Below are positions 26,456-33,967 of a stretch of 64,000 nt of DNA, one piece after another (the stretch's first letter is position 1; each line of letters opens with the position of its first letter). The DNA comes from Tateyamaria omphalii (GTDB lineage Bacteria > Pseudomonadota > Alphaproteobacteria > Rhodobacterales > Rhodobacteraceae): assembly GCF_019802125.1 (NCBI RefSeq), contig NZ_JAHVHT010000001.1, positions 1,488,001 through 1,552,000 of the forward strand. The letters are read 5' to 3'. The notes under the pieces were generated by a model. That model made no database searches. It saw nothing but the letters and a program-made list of their open reading frames with translations, and was not told the DNA's origin. A program made the translations under genes and the position numbers.

Positions 26456-26486
26456 ACCAAGGGCCCCGATCATCGGGGCCCTTGGT
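26456..26486 (-). terminator. intercistronic hairpin after dctP
   Basis: ACCAAGGGCCCCGAT and its exact complement form a 15-base inverted repeat with a one-base centre, 19 bases after the dctP stop. No T run follows on the minus strand. In TRAP and ABC operons such hairpins keep the receptor message more abundant than the permease message, which is the likely role here. Confidence 0.7.
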
Positions 26487-26505
26487 TGATTTCAATAGTG
26501 TCGGC

Positions 26506-27591
26506 TTAGCCGCCCAGCACGCGCACGCGCTGTTGGACGTAGTAGCCGTCGGATTTGTTGATCCAGCTGGCCGAGTTGGCGAGGCTGGCTTCGAACGACT
26601 CGCGGATTTTCGCGAAGAGCTCGTCGCCCATGTTCTCGTCCATGACCTCTGCCGAGGCGGCGCCGAACGCATCCCAGACGTCGTCCGAGAATTGCAGCGT
26701 CTTGACGCCCTGCTGTTGCAGGCGTGCCAGGGCCGCACCGTTGTTGGCCAATGTTTCGGCCAGCTGGTAGTGCGTGGTGGCACGTGCCGCGTTGGTCAGG
26801 ATGGCCTGATGCTGCGGTGTCAGGTCGTTCCAGACGTCGAGGTTGACGTTGGCGGCCAGCGCCGAGCCCGGCTCGTGGAAACCGGCGGTGTAGTAGACTT
26901 TCGCCACTTCCTGGAAGCCGGCGCGTTCGTCGGCCATCGGGCCAACCCACTCCAGACCGTCGAGAGCACCGGAGGACAGCGCCTGGTAGAGTTCGCCGCC
27001 GGGGATGTTTTGAACCGAAGCGCCCAGCTTGCCGAGCACCTTGCCGCCCAGACCGGGCATACGGAACTTCAGGCCGTTGAAGTCTGCGGCCGAGTTGATC
27101 TCGTTGCGGAACCAGCCACCGGATTGCGAACCGGAGTTACCGGCCAGCAGACCCTTGAGATTGAAGATTTCGCCCAGCTCGTCGTGCAGCTCCTGGCCGC
27201 CGCCGTGCTCGTACCAGTTGGTCACTTCCTGCGCGGTGCCGCCGAAGGGCACGGCCGTGAAGTAGGCGTAGCCCGGGTGCTGACCGATGAAGTAGTAGTC
27301 GGCCGAGTGGTACATGTCCGCCTGGCCCGACGACACGGCGTCGAACACTTCGAAGGCGCCCACAAGCTCACCGGGGGCTTTCTTTTCGATGGTCAGTTGG
27401 CCATCGGACATCGCGCCCACGAATTGCTCAAGATACGTTGCCGCGTCATCCAGAACGGCAAAGCCGCGCGGCCACGAGGTGACCATGGTCAGCGTGCGCT
27501 TGCCTTGCGCGTAGGCCGGTGCGGCCAGCGTCGTGGCTGCGGCGGCCGAACCACCCAGTGCCGATGTCTTTAGAAAAGAACGACGATCCAT
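26506..27591 (-). CDS. TRAP transporter substrate-binding protein, TakP-like
   Basis: The periplasmic receptor of the TRAP system, 361 residues. It starts with a twin-arginine-type signal (MDRRSFLKTSALGGSAAAATT, cleavage near AYAQ-GK). Family marks shared with the alpha-keto acid receptor TakP include the GGWFRNEIN segment, GLKFRMPGLGGKV and LEWVGPMADE. TakP binds pyruvate and other 2-oxo acids and a relative binds lactate, so a small oxo- or hydroxy-acid is the likely ligand; this is inference. GGGAGGAG lies seven bases before ATG 27591. The divergent histidine kinase and regulator probably control it. Confidence 0.92.
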   Translation of the reverse strand: MDRRSFLKTSALGGSAAAATTLAAPAYAQGKRTLTMVTSWPRGFAVLDDAATYLEQFVGAMSDGQLTIEKKAPGELVGAFEVFDAVSSGQADMYHSADYYFIGQHPGYAYFTAVPFGGTAQEVTNWYEHGGGQELHDELGEIFNLKGLLAGNSGSQSGGWFRNEINSAADFNGLKFRMPGLGGKVLGKLGASVQNIPGGELYQALSSGALDGLEWVGPMADERAGFQEVAKVYYTAGFHEPGSALAANVNLDVWNDLTPQHQAILTNAARATTHYQLAETLANNGAALARLQQQGVKTLQFSDDVWDAFGAASAEVMDENMGDELFAKIRESFEASLANSASWINKSDGYYVQQRVRVLGG

Positions 27592-27874
27592 AGAGATACT
27601 CCTCCCAATTATGACACCCGTCCCCTCCCAGGGCAGGCGGATCGTTTCGAGTGCGGCCACATTAGTGATGAGGTCCGCGATGAAAATACCTAGTACTGCG
27701 TAGAAAGCTGGCAATTTTCCGATTTTGGTCAGTATTTTTCACCAATTTCGCCGCAGCATCGCACCCCTGACATGCCGCTGTCTTGCTGTTAGCGCGACCA
27801 AAACGTCCCCTGCCCCTTTGATTCGAGCAATATTCCGCGTATCGAATCAGACCGTGCGCCAGACCTTTTCCCAT

Positions 27875-29284
27875 ATGCGCCTCAGCTATGCGCAGAAGCT
27901 GTCCCTTGTGGCGGCGGTCCCGCTGATCCTGGCGGTGGCGGCCATTGCGCTGCTTGTGGCCATACAGTCGCGTGCGTTGGCCGAACGGGAGATACAGGCG
28001 CTCGAGTCGCAGCTGATCGAGGCCAAGAAACGCGAATTGCGCAACTACGTCACGCAGGCCCGCAACGGGTTCTATTTCATCTACGGTTCGGCCGCGCCGA
28101 ACGATCAGGACGCCAAGGATCAGGTGGCCCAGATCCTGTCGGCGATGATTTACGGGGATGAGGGCTTTTTCTTTGTCTATGATTACGACGGCACCAACCT
28201 TGTGAACCCGCGCCAGACCGACATGATCAACCGCAACCACATGGACCTGACCGACAGTGACGGCACGCCGGTGGTTGGTCGTTTGATCGAGATTGCGCGT
28301 CAGGGTGATGGATACCTCACCCATCTGTGGCCGAAGCCGTCGAACGGGCAAGAGGCCGAGATGATCACCTATGTCACCTCATTCCCGTCGTGGCGGTGGG
28401 CGGTTGGCACGGGCGTGTTCATTGACGATGTGCTGACATCCGTGGCCGAGGCGCGCGCGGATGTGGAGACGCGGGTGCAGCGCACCTTCTACTATATATC
28501 TGGCATCACGCTGGCAGCGCTGCTGATGGTGTTCGGGTCGGGCATGGCGCTGAACATCCGCGAACGGCGTCTGGCGGATGCCAAACTGAAGAAGCTGACC
28601 CAGCGTGTGTTCGACGCGCAGGAAGAAGAGCGTGGCCGCGTAGCGCGCGAGTTGCATGACGGGATCAGCCAGATCCTGGTGGGTGTGCGCTACGCGCTGG
28701 ACAGTGCGCGGCGGCGTCTGGACAAGGGCAATGGTGATCCGACGGCGCCGTTGACCCAAGGTATCGAAAACCTTGGCACCGCCATTTCAGAGGTGCGCAG
28801 GATCAGCCGGGACCTGCGCCCCGGTGCGCTGGATGATCTGGGTCTGGGCCCTGCACTCAAGGCGCTGGTGGAGGATTTCGCGGAACGGACGGGCGTGGAG
28901 ACCGAGTTCAACACGGTGGTGTTCCGCAACCGTCTGGATCAGGACGCCAAGATCGCGCTGTACCGGATTGCGCAGGAGGCGCTGACCAATATCGAGCGTC
29001 ATGCCGCGGCGACCTATGTGTCGGTGGACATTCGCGGGCACAAGCGCGGCGCCACACTTCGCATTTCCGACAATGGCGTCGGGCTGGACCGGAGCCTGAG
29101 CCGACGATCCTCGGGCATCGGGCTGCGCAACATGCAGGAGCGGGTGGAACAGCTTGACGGTACCTTGCGTATTCTGTCCGGTGCGGGCCCTGATGGTGGC
29201 ACGGTGATCGAAGCGACCGTCCCCCTCACCCATCTGTTGCCGCCCGAGACCACGACGACCAAGAAGGAGCGCGCACGCGCATGA
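27875..29284 (+). CDS. Cache-domain sensor histidine kinase (NarL-partner type)
   Basis: A 469-residue membrane kinase: TM1 at about 8-30, a periplasmic single-Cache domain at about 40-200 (with GDEGFFFVYDYDG and the PSWRWAVGTGVFIDDV end typical of sCache_2), TM2 at about 205-225, a HisKA_3 dimerisation helix with the phosphorylated histidine H261 in ARELHDGISQ, and a HATPase domain with DNGVGL near residue 405. The sCache domain often binds small organic acids, which fits control of the divergent TRAP operon. The stop overlaps the response regulator start by four bases. A frame upstream of ATG 27875 is not protein-like. Confidence 0.93.
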   Translation: MRLSYAQKLSLVAAVPLILAVAAIALLVAIQSRALAEREIQALESQLIEAKKRELRNYVTQARNGFYFIYGSAAPNDQDAKDQVAQILSAMIYGDEGFFFVYDYDGTNLVNPRQTDMINRNHMDLTDSDGTPVVGRLIEIARQGDGYLTHLWPKPSNGQEAEMITYVTSFPSWRWAVGTGVFIDDVLTSVAEARADVETRVQRTFYYISGITLAALLMVFGSGMALNIRERRLADAKLKKLTQRVFDAQEEERGRVARELHDGISQILVGVRYALDSARRRLDKGNGDPTAPLTQGIENLGTAISEVRRISRDLRPGALDDLGLGPALKALVEDFAERTGVETEFNTVVFRNRLDQDAKIALYRIAQEALTNIERHAAATYVSVDIRGHKRGATLRISDNGVGLDRSLSRRSSGIGLRNMQERVEQLDGTLRILSGAGPDGGTVIEATVPLTHLLPPETTTTKKERARA

Positions 29285-29925
29285 CCGATACAATCCGCGT
29301 TCTCATCGTCGATGATCATCCGATGGTTGCCCAGGGCATCCAATCCGTGCTGGAGGATCAGGACGGGATCAGCGTTGTCGGCACGCTGAGCAATGGTCGG
29401 ATGCTGATCGATCAGTTGGACCGCTTCGATCCGGATGTGATCCTGATGGATCTGAACATGCCCGAAATGGGCGGGCTGACCGCCACCGAGCTGGTGCTGG
29501 AGAAACGCCCCGGCACCCGCATCCTGATCCTGTCGATGCATGACAGTCCCGAATATATCTCGTCCGCGCTGAGCCATGGCGCGATGGGCTACGTGCTCAA
29601 GGATGTGCCCACGGACGAGATTGCCGAGGCTGTGGAGACCGTGATGAAGGGCGAGCGGTATCTGTGCACCGGCGCCGAGGGCGCCATCGCGCCGAAGCGG
29701 TCGGACGGGGCCGGTGCGTTGACCGGTCGCGAGCAGACGATCCTATTGCAGCTTGCGCAGGGGCTGTCGAACAAGGAGGTGGCGATCGCCCTCGATATTT
29801 CGGTCCGAACGGTCGAGACGCATCGCAAGAACATCAAGCGGAAGCTGGGCATATCCTCGACCGCGGGGCTGACGCGCTACGCGCTTGAGCATGGGGTGTT
29901 GCAGGGCACCGGAAACGCGCTTTGA
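29281..29925 (+). CDS. NarL/FixJ-type response regulator
   Basis: A 214-residue regulator with a receiver domain (phosphorylated aspartate D57 in DVILMDLNMPEMGG, acidic pair at D11/D12, conserved lysine in GYVLKDVP) and a LuxR-type helix-turn-helix at about 148-205 (LSNKEVAIALDISVRTVETHRKNI). It is translationally coupled to the kinase gene (ATGA). Its likely targets are the divergent TRAP operon and perhaps the MCP-like gene that follows after 48 bases. Confidence 0.94.
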   Translation: MTDTIRVLIVDDHPMVAQGIQSVLEDQDGISVVGTLSNGRMLIDQLDRFDPDVILMDLNMPEMGGLTATELVLEKRPGTRILILSMHDSPEYISSALSHGAMGYVLKDVPTDEIAEAVETVMKGERYLCTGAEGAIAPKRSDGAGALTGREQTILLQLAQGLSNKEVAIALDISVRTVETHRKNIKRKLGISSTAGLTRYALEHGVLQGTGNAL

Positions 29926-29947
29926 TCAGGCCGCACTAACGTTTTTT

Positions 29948-29990
29948 ACATTCCTTGCTGGCAAGGGGAATGTATGGTGCATTCCCTGCC
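29948..29990 (+). promoter_or_regulatory. two alternative hairpins covering the ribosome site and start of the MCP-like gene
   Basis: The strand GCAAGGGGAATG (29961-29972) holds the ribosome site of the gene starting at 29974. It can pair upstream with ACATTCCTTGC (29948-29958) or downstream with CATTCCCTGCC (29980-29990), in both cases with a two-base bulge. In the second fold the start codon lies in the loop. Both folds hide the ribosome site, so translation would need something to open or bypass them. Confidence 0.6.
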
Positions 29991-30750
29991 TCAAAACCCG
30001 CTGGTCGTCGAAACGGACGCGGAACGATTTGCGCAACGCAGGTTGGCGATTGATCTGATTGCAACGACCCGTGCGCGTGCGATCCGCTCGGCCCTTTTCG
30101 GCAGTTACATCTTTCGGGTGAACCCGCTGGGCCCAGAGAGTGCGGAAACACGCGCGCATTGGCGCATCGTCCTGCGCGAACAATACGACGCGATTGAGCG
30201 TGCGGCGGCTCTGGTTCAGGGCAGCGATCCGATGCAGATGATCCCGGACTGGGTGTGTGACTGGATCGGCCAGCATGGCGCAAACAACCCCCGATCCGTT
30301 GCCGCCTTTGTCGAAATGCGCGACCTGACCTACGACGTTGTTCTTGCGACCGAGGGCGATGACGTTCAACAGCTGCGCGATGCGTTGGCGGAACATCTGC
30401 GGGTTGGGCGCGGTGGCTTTTTCGAAAAGGTGACCGCGTTCTGCGACGGGCTTTGGGCCAACCTGGACGCCAAGCGGCATCAGGAAGTCGAACATGCGGC
30501 TGCTGCGGGTCAGGCGATCACCAAGACCCTGAGCCGTCTTGAACAGATCGGCAAACATGTGCGGCTGGTGTCCCTCAACGCCTCGGTCGAGGCGGCGCGC
30601 GTCGGGGATGCGGGGCGCGGGCTGGGCGTAATCGCCGTGGAGTTCAAGACACTGGCCGAGGAGATCCAGATGCTTGCGACGACAGCGCGCCGGGATATCG
30701 CAGCGATGACCGGCAATTCGGCTGATCTGGGGCCGTCAGAGCGGCGTTGA
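29974..30750 (+). CDS. short soluble methyl-accepting chemotaxis-like protein
   Basis: A 258-residue cytoplasmic protein with no membrane segment. Residues about 150-245 form a long alanine-rich coiled coil ending in the highly conserved tip of chemoreceptors: RLVSLNASVEAARVGDAGRG (E206 region) followed by LGVIAVEFKTLAEE. The protein stops about 35 residues after the tip, so the returning half of the receptor hairpin is missing. Residues 1-150 are helical with no recognised sensory domain (MIPDWVCDWIGQHG in the middle). It may form mixed arrays with full receptors or bind CheW/CheA; this is inference. Its ribosome site (GGGGA) is inside a hairpin. Confidence 0.85.
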   Translation: MVHSLPQNPLVVETDAERFAQRRLAIDLIATTRARAIRSALFGSYIFRVNPLGPESAETRAHWRIVLREQYDAIERAAALVQGSDPMQMIPDWVCDWIGQHGANNPRSVAAFVEMRDLTYDVVLATEGDDVQQLRDALAEHLRVGRGGFFEKVTAFCDGLWANLDAKRHQEVEHAAAAGQAITKTLSRLEQIGKHVRLVSLNASVEAARVGDAGRGLGVIAVEFKTLAEEIQMLATTARRDIAAMTGNSADLGPSERR

Positions 30751-30779
30751 ATTCGCTTCCTTTCCTGCTGTCGCGTGTT

Positions 30780-30803
30780 TGCGCAAGATAATTGCGCATT
30801 TTT
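30780..30803 (+). terminator. Rho-independent terminator after the MCP-like gene
   Basis: TGCGCAA pairs with TTGCGCA around a 5-base loop and is followed directly by TTTTT, 29 bases after the stop codon. Confidence 0.8.
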
Positions 30804-30838
30804 CTTGTCGCGAGACAGATTTTTCGGGGATTCGGCTG

Positions 30839-30867
30839 TTGACGCCTTCCCGACCCACGCATAATGT
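30839..30867 (+). promoter_or_regulatory. sigma-70 type promoter of the ilv leader
   Basis: TTGACG at 30839-30844 and TAATGT at 30862-30867 are separated by 17 bases, about 30 bases before the leader peptide start. This is a good housekeeping promoter match at the expected place. Confidence 0.65.
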
Positions 30868-30895
30868 CCGCCCACGCATTGAAGGACCGTCAGTT

Positions 30896-30943
30896 ATGAC
30901 ACAGCTAGTCGTCATCGTAGTGGACACGCGCATGGGCCGGTAA
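30896..30943 (+). CDS. ilvL: ilv leader peptide (15 residues, Leu/Val/Ile-rich)
   Basis: The frame encodes MTQLVVIVVDTRMGR, with six branched-chain codons in a row (CTA GTC GTC ATC GTA GTG). AAGGA lies nine bases upstream, and a perfect terminator with seven T residues follows before the acetolactate synthase gene. This is the classical layout of attenuation control by Leu/Val/Ile-tRNA charging. The peptide itself has no function beyond stalling ribosomes. Confidence 0.85.
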   Translation: MTQLVVIVVDTRMGR

Positions 30944-30993
30944 CGGAATTCCAGACCGACACCCATGCGCCCCCGAAACTCGGGGGTTTTTTT
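30928..30993 (+). promoter_or_regulatory. ilv transcription attenuator (antiterminator stem and terminator)
   Basis: Terminator: CCCCCGA (30970-30976) pairs with TCGGGGG (30980-30986), followed by TTTTTTT (30987-30993). Upstream stem: GCGCATGGG (30928-30936) pairs perfectly with CCCATGCGC (30962-30970), and CGGT/ACCG can extend it inward. The upstream stem contains the end of the leader peptide and overlaps the terminator by one base, so ribosome position can decide between them. The exact switching geometry is not proven by sequence. Confidence 0.8.
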
Positions 30994-31031
30994 ATGCGCG
31001 AAGAGAAACCGCAAATCGGAGCACGCGGAAC

Positions 31032-32783
31032 ATGACACGTCAAATGACCGGAGCGAAAATGGTCGTCCAAGCCCTTATCGATCAGGGTGTGGACACGGTA
31101 TTCGGATATCCCGGTGGCGCGGTGCTACCGATTTACGACGAGATCTTTCAGCAGAACTCGATCAAGCATATTCTGGTGCGGCACGAACAGGGGGCGGTGC
31201 ATGCCGCCGAAGGGTATGCCCGCGCCACCGGCAAGCCGGGTGTGTGTCTTGTGACCTCGGGCCCCGGGGCGACCAATGCGGTGACCGGGCTGACCGACGC
31301 GCTGATGGATTCGATCCCGATTGTCGTGCTGACGGGTCAGGTGCCGACCTTCATGATCGGCTCGGACGCCTTTCAGGAGGCGGACACCGTGGGCATCACC
31401 CGCCCCTGCACCAAGCACAACTGGCTGGTGAAGGAGACCGACAGGCTGTCGGGCACCATTCACGAGGCGTTTCATGTGGCGACCGCCGGTCGTCCCGGCC
31501 CGGTGCTGATCGACATTCCGAAGGATGTGCAGTTCGCAACCGGTACCTACCAGCCCGCCAAGCCGTCGACCTCGCATTACCAGCCACAGGTCAAGGGCGA
31601 CATGGAGGCGATCACCGAGCTGGTTGCAGCCATCGAGACGGCCAAGCGGCCGATTTTCTATACCGGCGGCGGCGTCATCAATTCCGGCCCCGGCGCGAGC
31701 CAGCTTCTGCGAGAGTTGGTGGATGCCACGGGCTTTCCCATCACCTCGACGCTGATGGGGTTGGGGTGCTATCCGGCGAGCGGCAAGCACTGGATAGGCA
31801 TGCTGGGGATGCACGGGCTTTATGAAGCCAATATGGCGATGCATGACTGCGATCTGATGATCAACATCGGCGCGCGGTTTGACGACCGGATCACGGGGCG
31901 CATCGACGCCTTCAGCCCGAAATCGAAGAAGGCGCATATCGACATCGACCCGTCCTCGATCAACAAGGTGATCAAGGCGGACATTCCGATTGTGGGTGAC
32001 GTGGGTCACGTGCTCGAAGACATCCTGAAGGTCTGGAAATCGCGGGGGCGCAAGACCAACCAGTCGGCGGTTGCGCAGTGGTGGTCGAAGATCGAGGAAT
32101 GGAAGTCCGTCGATTGCCTGAAGTTCGAACAGAAGGGCAAAACCATCAAGCCGCAGCACGCGCTGGCCCGGCTTGAGGCGCTGACCAAGGATCACGACCG
32201 GTACATCTGCACCGAAGTGGGCCAGCACCAGATGTGGGCCGCGCAGTATCTGGGCTTTGAAGACCCGAACCGTTGGATGACATCGGGCGGTCTGGGCACG
32301 ATGGGCTATGGCTTCCCGGCCTCCATCGGCGTGCAGATGGGCCATCCTGAGGCGTTGGTCATCAACGTCGCGGGTGAGGCATCCTGGTTGATGAATATGC
32401 AGGAGCTTGGCACGGCCATGCAGTTCAACCTGCCGGTCAAGCAGTTCATCCTGAACAACGAACGCTTGGGTATGGTGCGCCAGTGGCAGGAGCTGCTGCA
32501 CGGCGAACGCTATTCGCATTCCTGGTCGGAAAGCCTGCCTGATTTCGTGAAGCTGGCCGAAGCCTTTGGGGCCAAGGGTATCCTATGTTCGGACCCGGAC
32601 GATCTGGATGATGCGATCATGGAGATGATCAACCACGATGGGCCAGTGCTGTTCGACTGTCTCGTGGAGAAGCACGAAAACTGCTTCCCCATGATCCCGT
32701 CCGGCAAGGCGCATAACGAGATGCTGCTGGGCGAGGCCGAGACGCAGGGTGTGATTGATGCCAAGGGAAGTGTGTTGGTGTGA
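31032..32783 (+). CDS. ilvB: acetolactate synthase large subunit
   Basis: Condenses pyruvate (or pyruvate and 2-oxobutyrate) to acetolactate (acetohydroxybutyrate), the first common step to valine, leucine and isoleucine. The 583-residue protein has the three TPP-enzyme domains: the catalytic glutamate in LVRHEQGAVHAAEGYA (about residue 50), the FAD-binding middle domain, and the C-terminal TPP site with ASIGVQMGHPEALVINVAGE. In that site the usual metal-binding Asp of GDxS is Glu (GEAS, E449). FILNNERLGMVRQWQ is normal. An attenuator precedes it. The last base of its stop overlaps the start of the next gene. Confidence 0.96.
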   Translation: MTRQMTGAKMVVQALIDQGVDTVFGYPGGAVLPIYDEIFQQNSIKHILVRHEQGAVHAAEGYARATGKPGVCLVTSGPGATNAVTGLTDALMDSIPIVVLTGQVPTFMIGSDAFQEADTVGITRPCTKHNWLVKETDRLSGTIHEAFHVATAGRPGPVLIDIPKDVQFATGTYQPAKPSTSHYQPQVKGDMEAITELVAAIETAKRPIFYTGGGVINSGPGASQLLRELVDATGFPITSTLMGLGCYPASGKHWIGMLGMHGLYEANMAMHDCDLMINIGARFDDRITGRIDAFSPKSKKAHIDIDPSSINKVIKADIPIVGDVGHVLEDILKVWKSRGRKTNQSAVAQWWSKIEEWKSVDCLKFEQKGKTIKPQHALARLEALTKDHDRYICTEVGQHQMWAAQYLGFEDPNRWMTSGGLGTMGYGFPASIGVQMGHPEALVINVAGEASWLMNMQELGTAMQFNLPVKQFILNNERLGMVRQWQELLHGERYSHSWSESLPDFVKLAEAFGAKGILCSDPDDLDDAIMEMINHDGPVLFDCLVEKHENCFPMIPSGKAHNEMLLGEAETQGVIDAKGSVLV

Positions 32784-33388
32784 TGCGGACGTTTACTTTG
32801 TGCCTGACATGGGCCGTTCTGTTGATCAACACAGGTTTCGCTGTCGCCCTCGACGAAATTAAAGGGGGCGTTTTTCAACAGATTTCGGAAATTGAACTCT
32901 CCACAAAAGGCGAGCAAGAGTTTCGGAAATTTCGTAGTTCAAGAAATGGCTACGGCGCGATGTATGTATCCCCCGATGGCGTCAGAGGTGGCTGGCGAGA
33001 CAACATGTTCAGTCTGCAATCAGCTGAGTTACTGGCCAAAACTATCTGCGAGGTAAATGCAAAGGTGGAATGCGTTCTGCTGGGGCGTATCGTCCCTCGA
33101 AATCAACCGGGTGAAGTCGCCATCCCTCAGCGCGCCCAAAGCGATTTCAGGAAGGCAATTCGCGAAACACGGTCCCAACGATTTGCCGCTTTCGCAATCC
33201 ATGGTCTTGGCGGTTGGGGCTGGGCGAACAATTTTAATACAGTTGAAGAAGCGCGTGAAAGCGCAATCCTGAACTGCCAAGCATCTGCCGCGCGCGAGCG
33301 CGCGAAACTTGGTCGTGAGCGTCGCGCAGCCTTTGACCGCGCGAAACTTTTTGACTGTAAGGTCATCCATTCAGTGCAGAAAAGATAA
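32783..33388 (+). CDS. secreted protein with two DUF4189-like repeats, inside the ilv operon
   Basis: A 201-residue protein with a signal peptide (TFTLCLTWAVLLINTGFAVA, cleavage before LDEI). Two segments share a pattern like that of DUF4189: GYGAMYVSPDG..GGWRDN..SLQSAELLAKTICE (about 52-90) and AAFAIHGLGGWGWANNFNTVEEARESAILNC (about 134-164), each with Gly-Trp, then spaced alanines and a terminal cysteine. A basic helix closes the protein. The start at 32783 overlaps the ilvB stop (TGATG), and ilvN follows 18 bases later. The sequence is less GC-rich and its codon use less biased than that of the neighbours, as for a later insertion. No link to branched-chain synthesis is visible. Confidence 0.8.
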   Translation: MRTFTLCLTWAVLLINTGFAVALDEIKGGVFQQISEIELSTKGEQEFRKFRSSRNGYGAMYVSPDGVRGGWRDNMFSLQSAELLAKTICEVNAKVECVLLGRIVPRNQPGEVAIPQRAQSDFRKAIRETRSQRFAAFAIHGLGGWGWANNFNTVEEARESAILNCQASAARERAKLGRERRAAFDRAKLFDCKVIHSVQKR

Positions 33389-33406
33389 AAGCAAGGTCGA
33401 AACATA

Positions 33407-33967
33407 ATGTCCGCACTAAAGATCAAAAAAGGCTCCACCAGCCACTCCGCCTATAACCTACGCCCCACCTTCTCGGACGTGGAAGAACGCCACACGCTCG
33501 CCGTGCTGGTCGAAAACGAACCGGGCGTTCTTGCCCGGGTCATCGGCCTGTTTTCCGGCCGTGGCTACAACATCGAAAGCCTGACCGTGGCCGAGGTGGA
33601 CCACACCGGGCACCTGTCGCGCATCACCATCGTCACCGCAGGCACGCCGCAGGTGATTGAACAGATCAAGGCGCAGTTGGGCCGGATCGTATCCGTACAT
33701 GAGGTGCATGACCTGACGGTCGAGGGGCCCTCGGTCGAGCGCGAACTGGCGATGTTCAAGGTCGCCGGTCAGGGCGACAAGCGGGTCGAGGCACTTCGCC
33801 TTGCTGACATCTTCCGCGCCAATGTGGTCGACAGCACGCTGGAGAGCTTTGTGTTCGAGATCACGGGTGCGCCGGACAAGATCGACGCCTTTGCCGATCT
33901 GATGCGCCCACTGGGTCTGGTCGAGGTTGCGCGCACGGGCGTGGCCGCCCTGCCCCGCGGCGACTAG
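33407..33967 (+). CDS. ilvN: acetolactate synthase small (regulatory) subunit
   Basis: A 186-residue regulatory subunit that binds valine and activates the large subunit. The N-terminal ACT domain is clear (HTLAVLVENEPGVLARVIGLFSGRGYNIESLTV at about 27-59), followed by the C-terminal domain with VEGPSVERELAMFKV and the GAPDKIDAFADLMRPLGLVEVARTGVAAL end. Length fits IlvH/IlvN of proteobacteria. It is separated from ilvB by an extra 0.6-kb gene. Its end overlaps the convergent XRE regulator by four bases. Confidence 0.95.
   Translation: MSALKIKKGSTSHSAYNLRPTFSDVEERHTLAVLVENEPGVLARVIGLFSGRGYNIESLTVAEVDHTGHLSRITIVTAGTPQVIEQIKAQLGRIVSVHEVHDLTVEGPSVERELAMFKVAGQGDKRVEALRLADIFRANVVDSTLESFVFEITGAPDKIDAFADLMRPLGLVEVARTGVAALPRGD

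Noticed and set aside
23124..26489. A 1121-codon open frame on the plus strand opposite the TRAP permease genes, and similar long frames at 40228-42876 and 42698-45286
   Set aside because: They are rich in Arg, His, Asp and Gly without domain patterns and lie opposite well-recognised genes; they are a by-product of GC-rich codon use.
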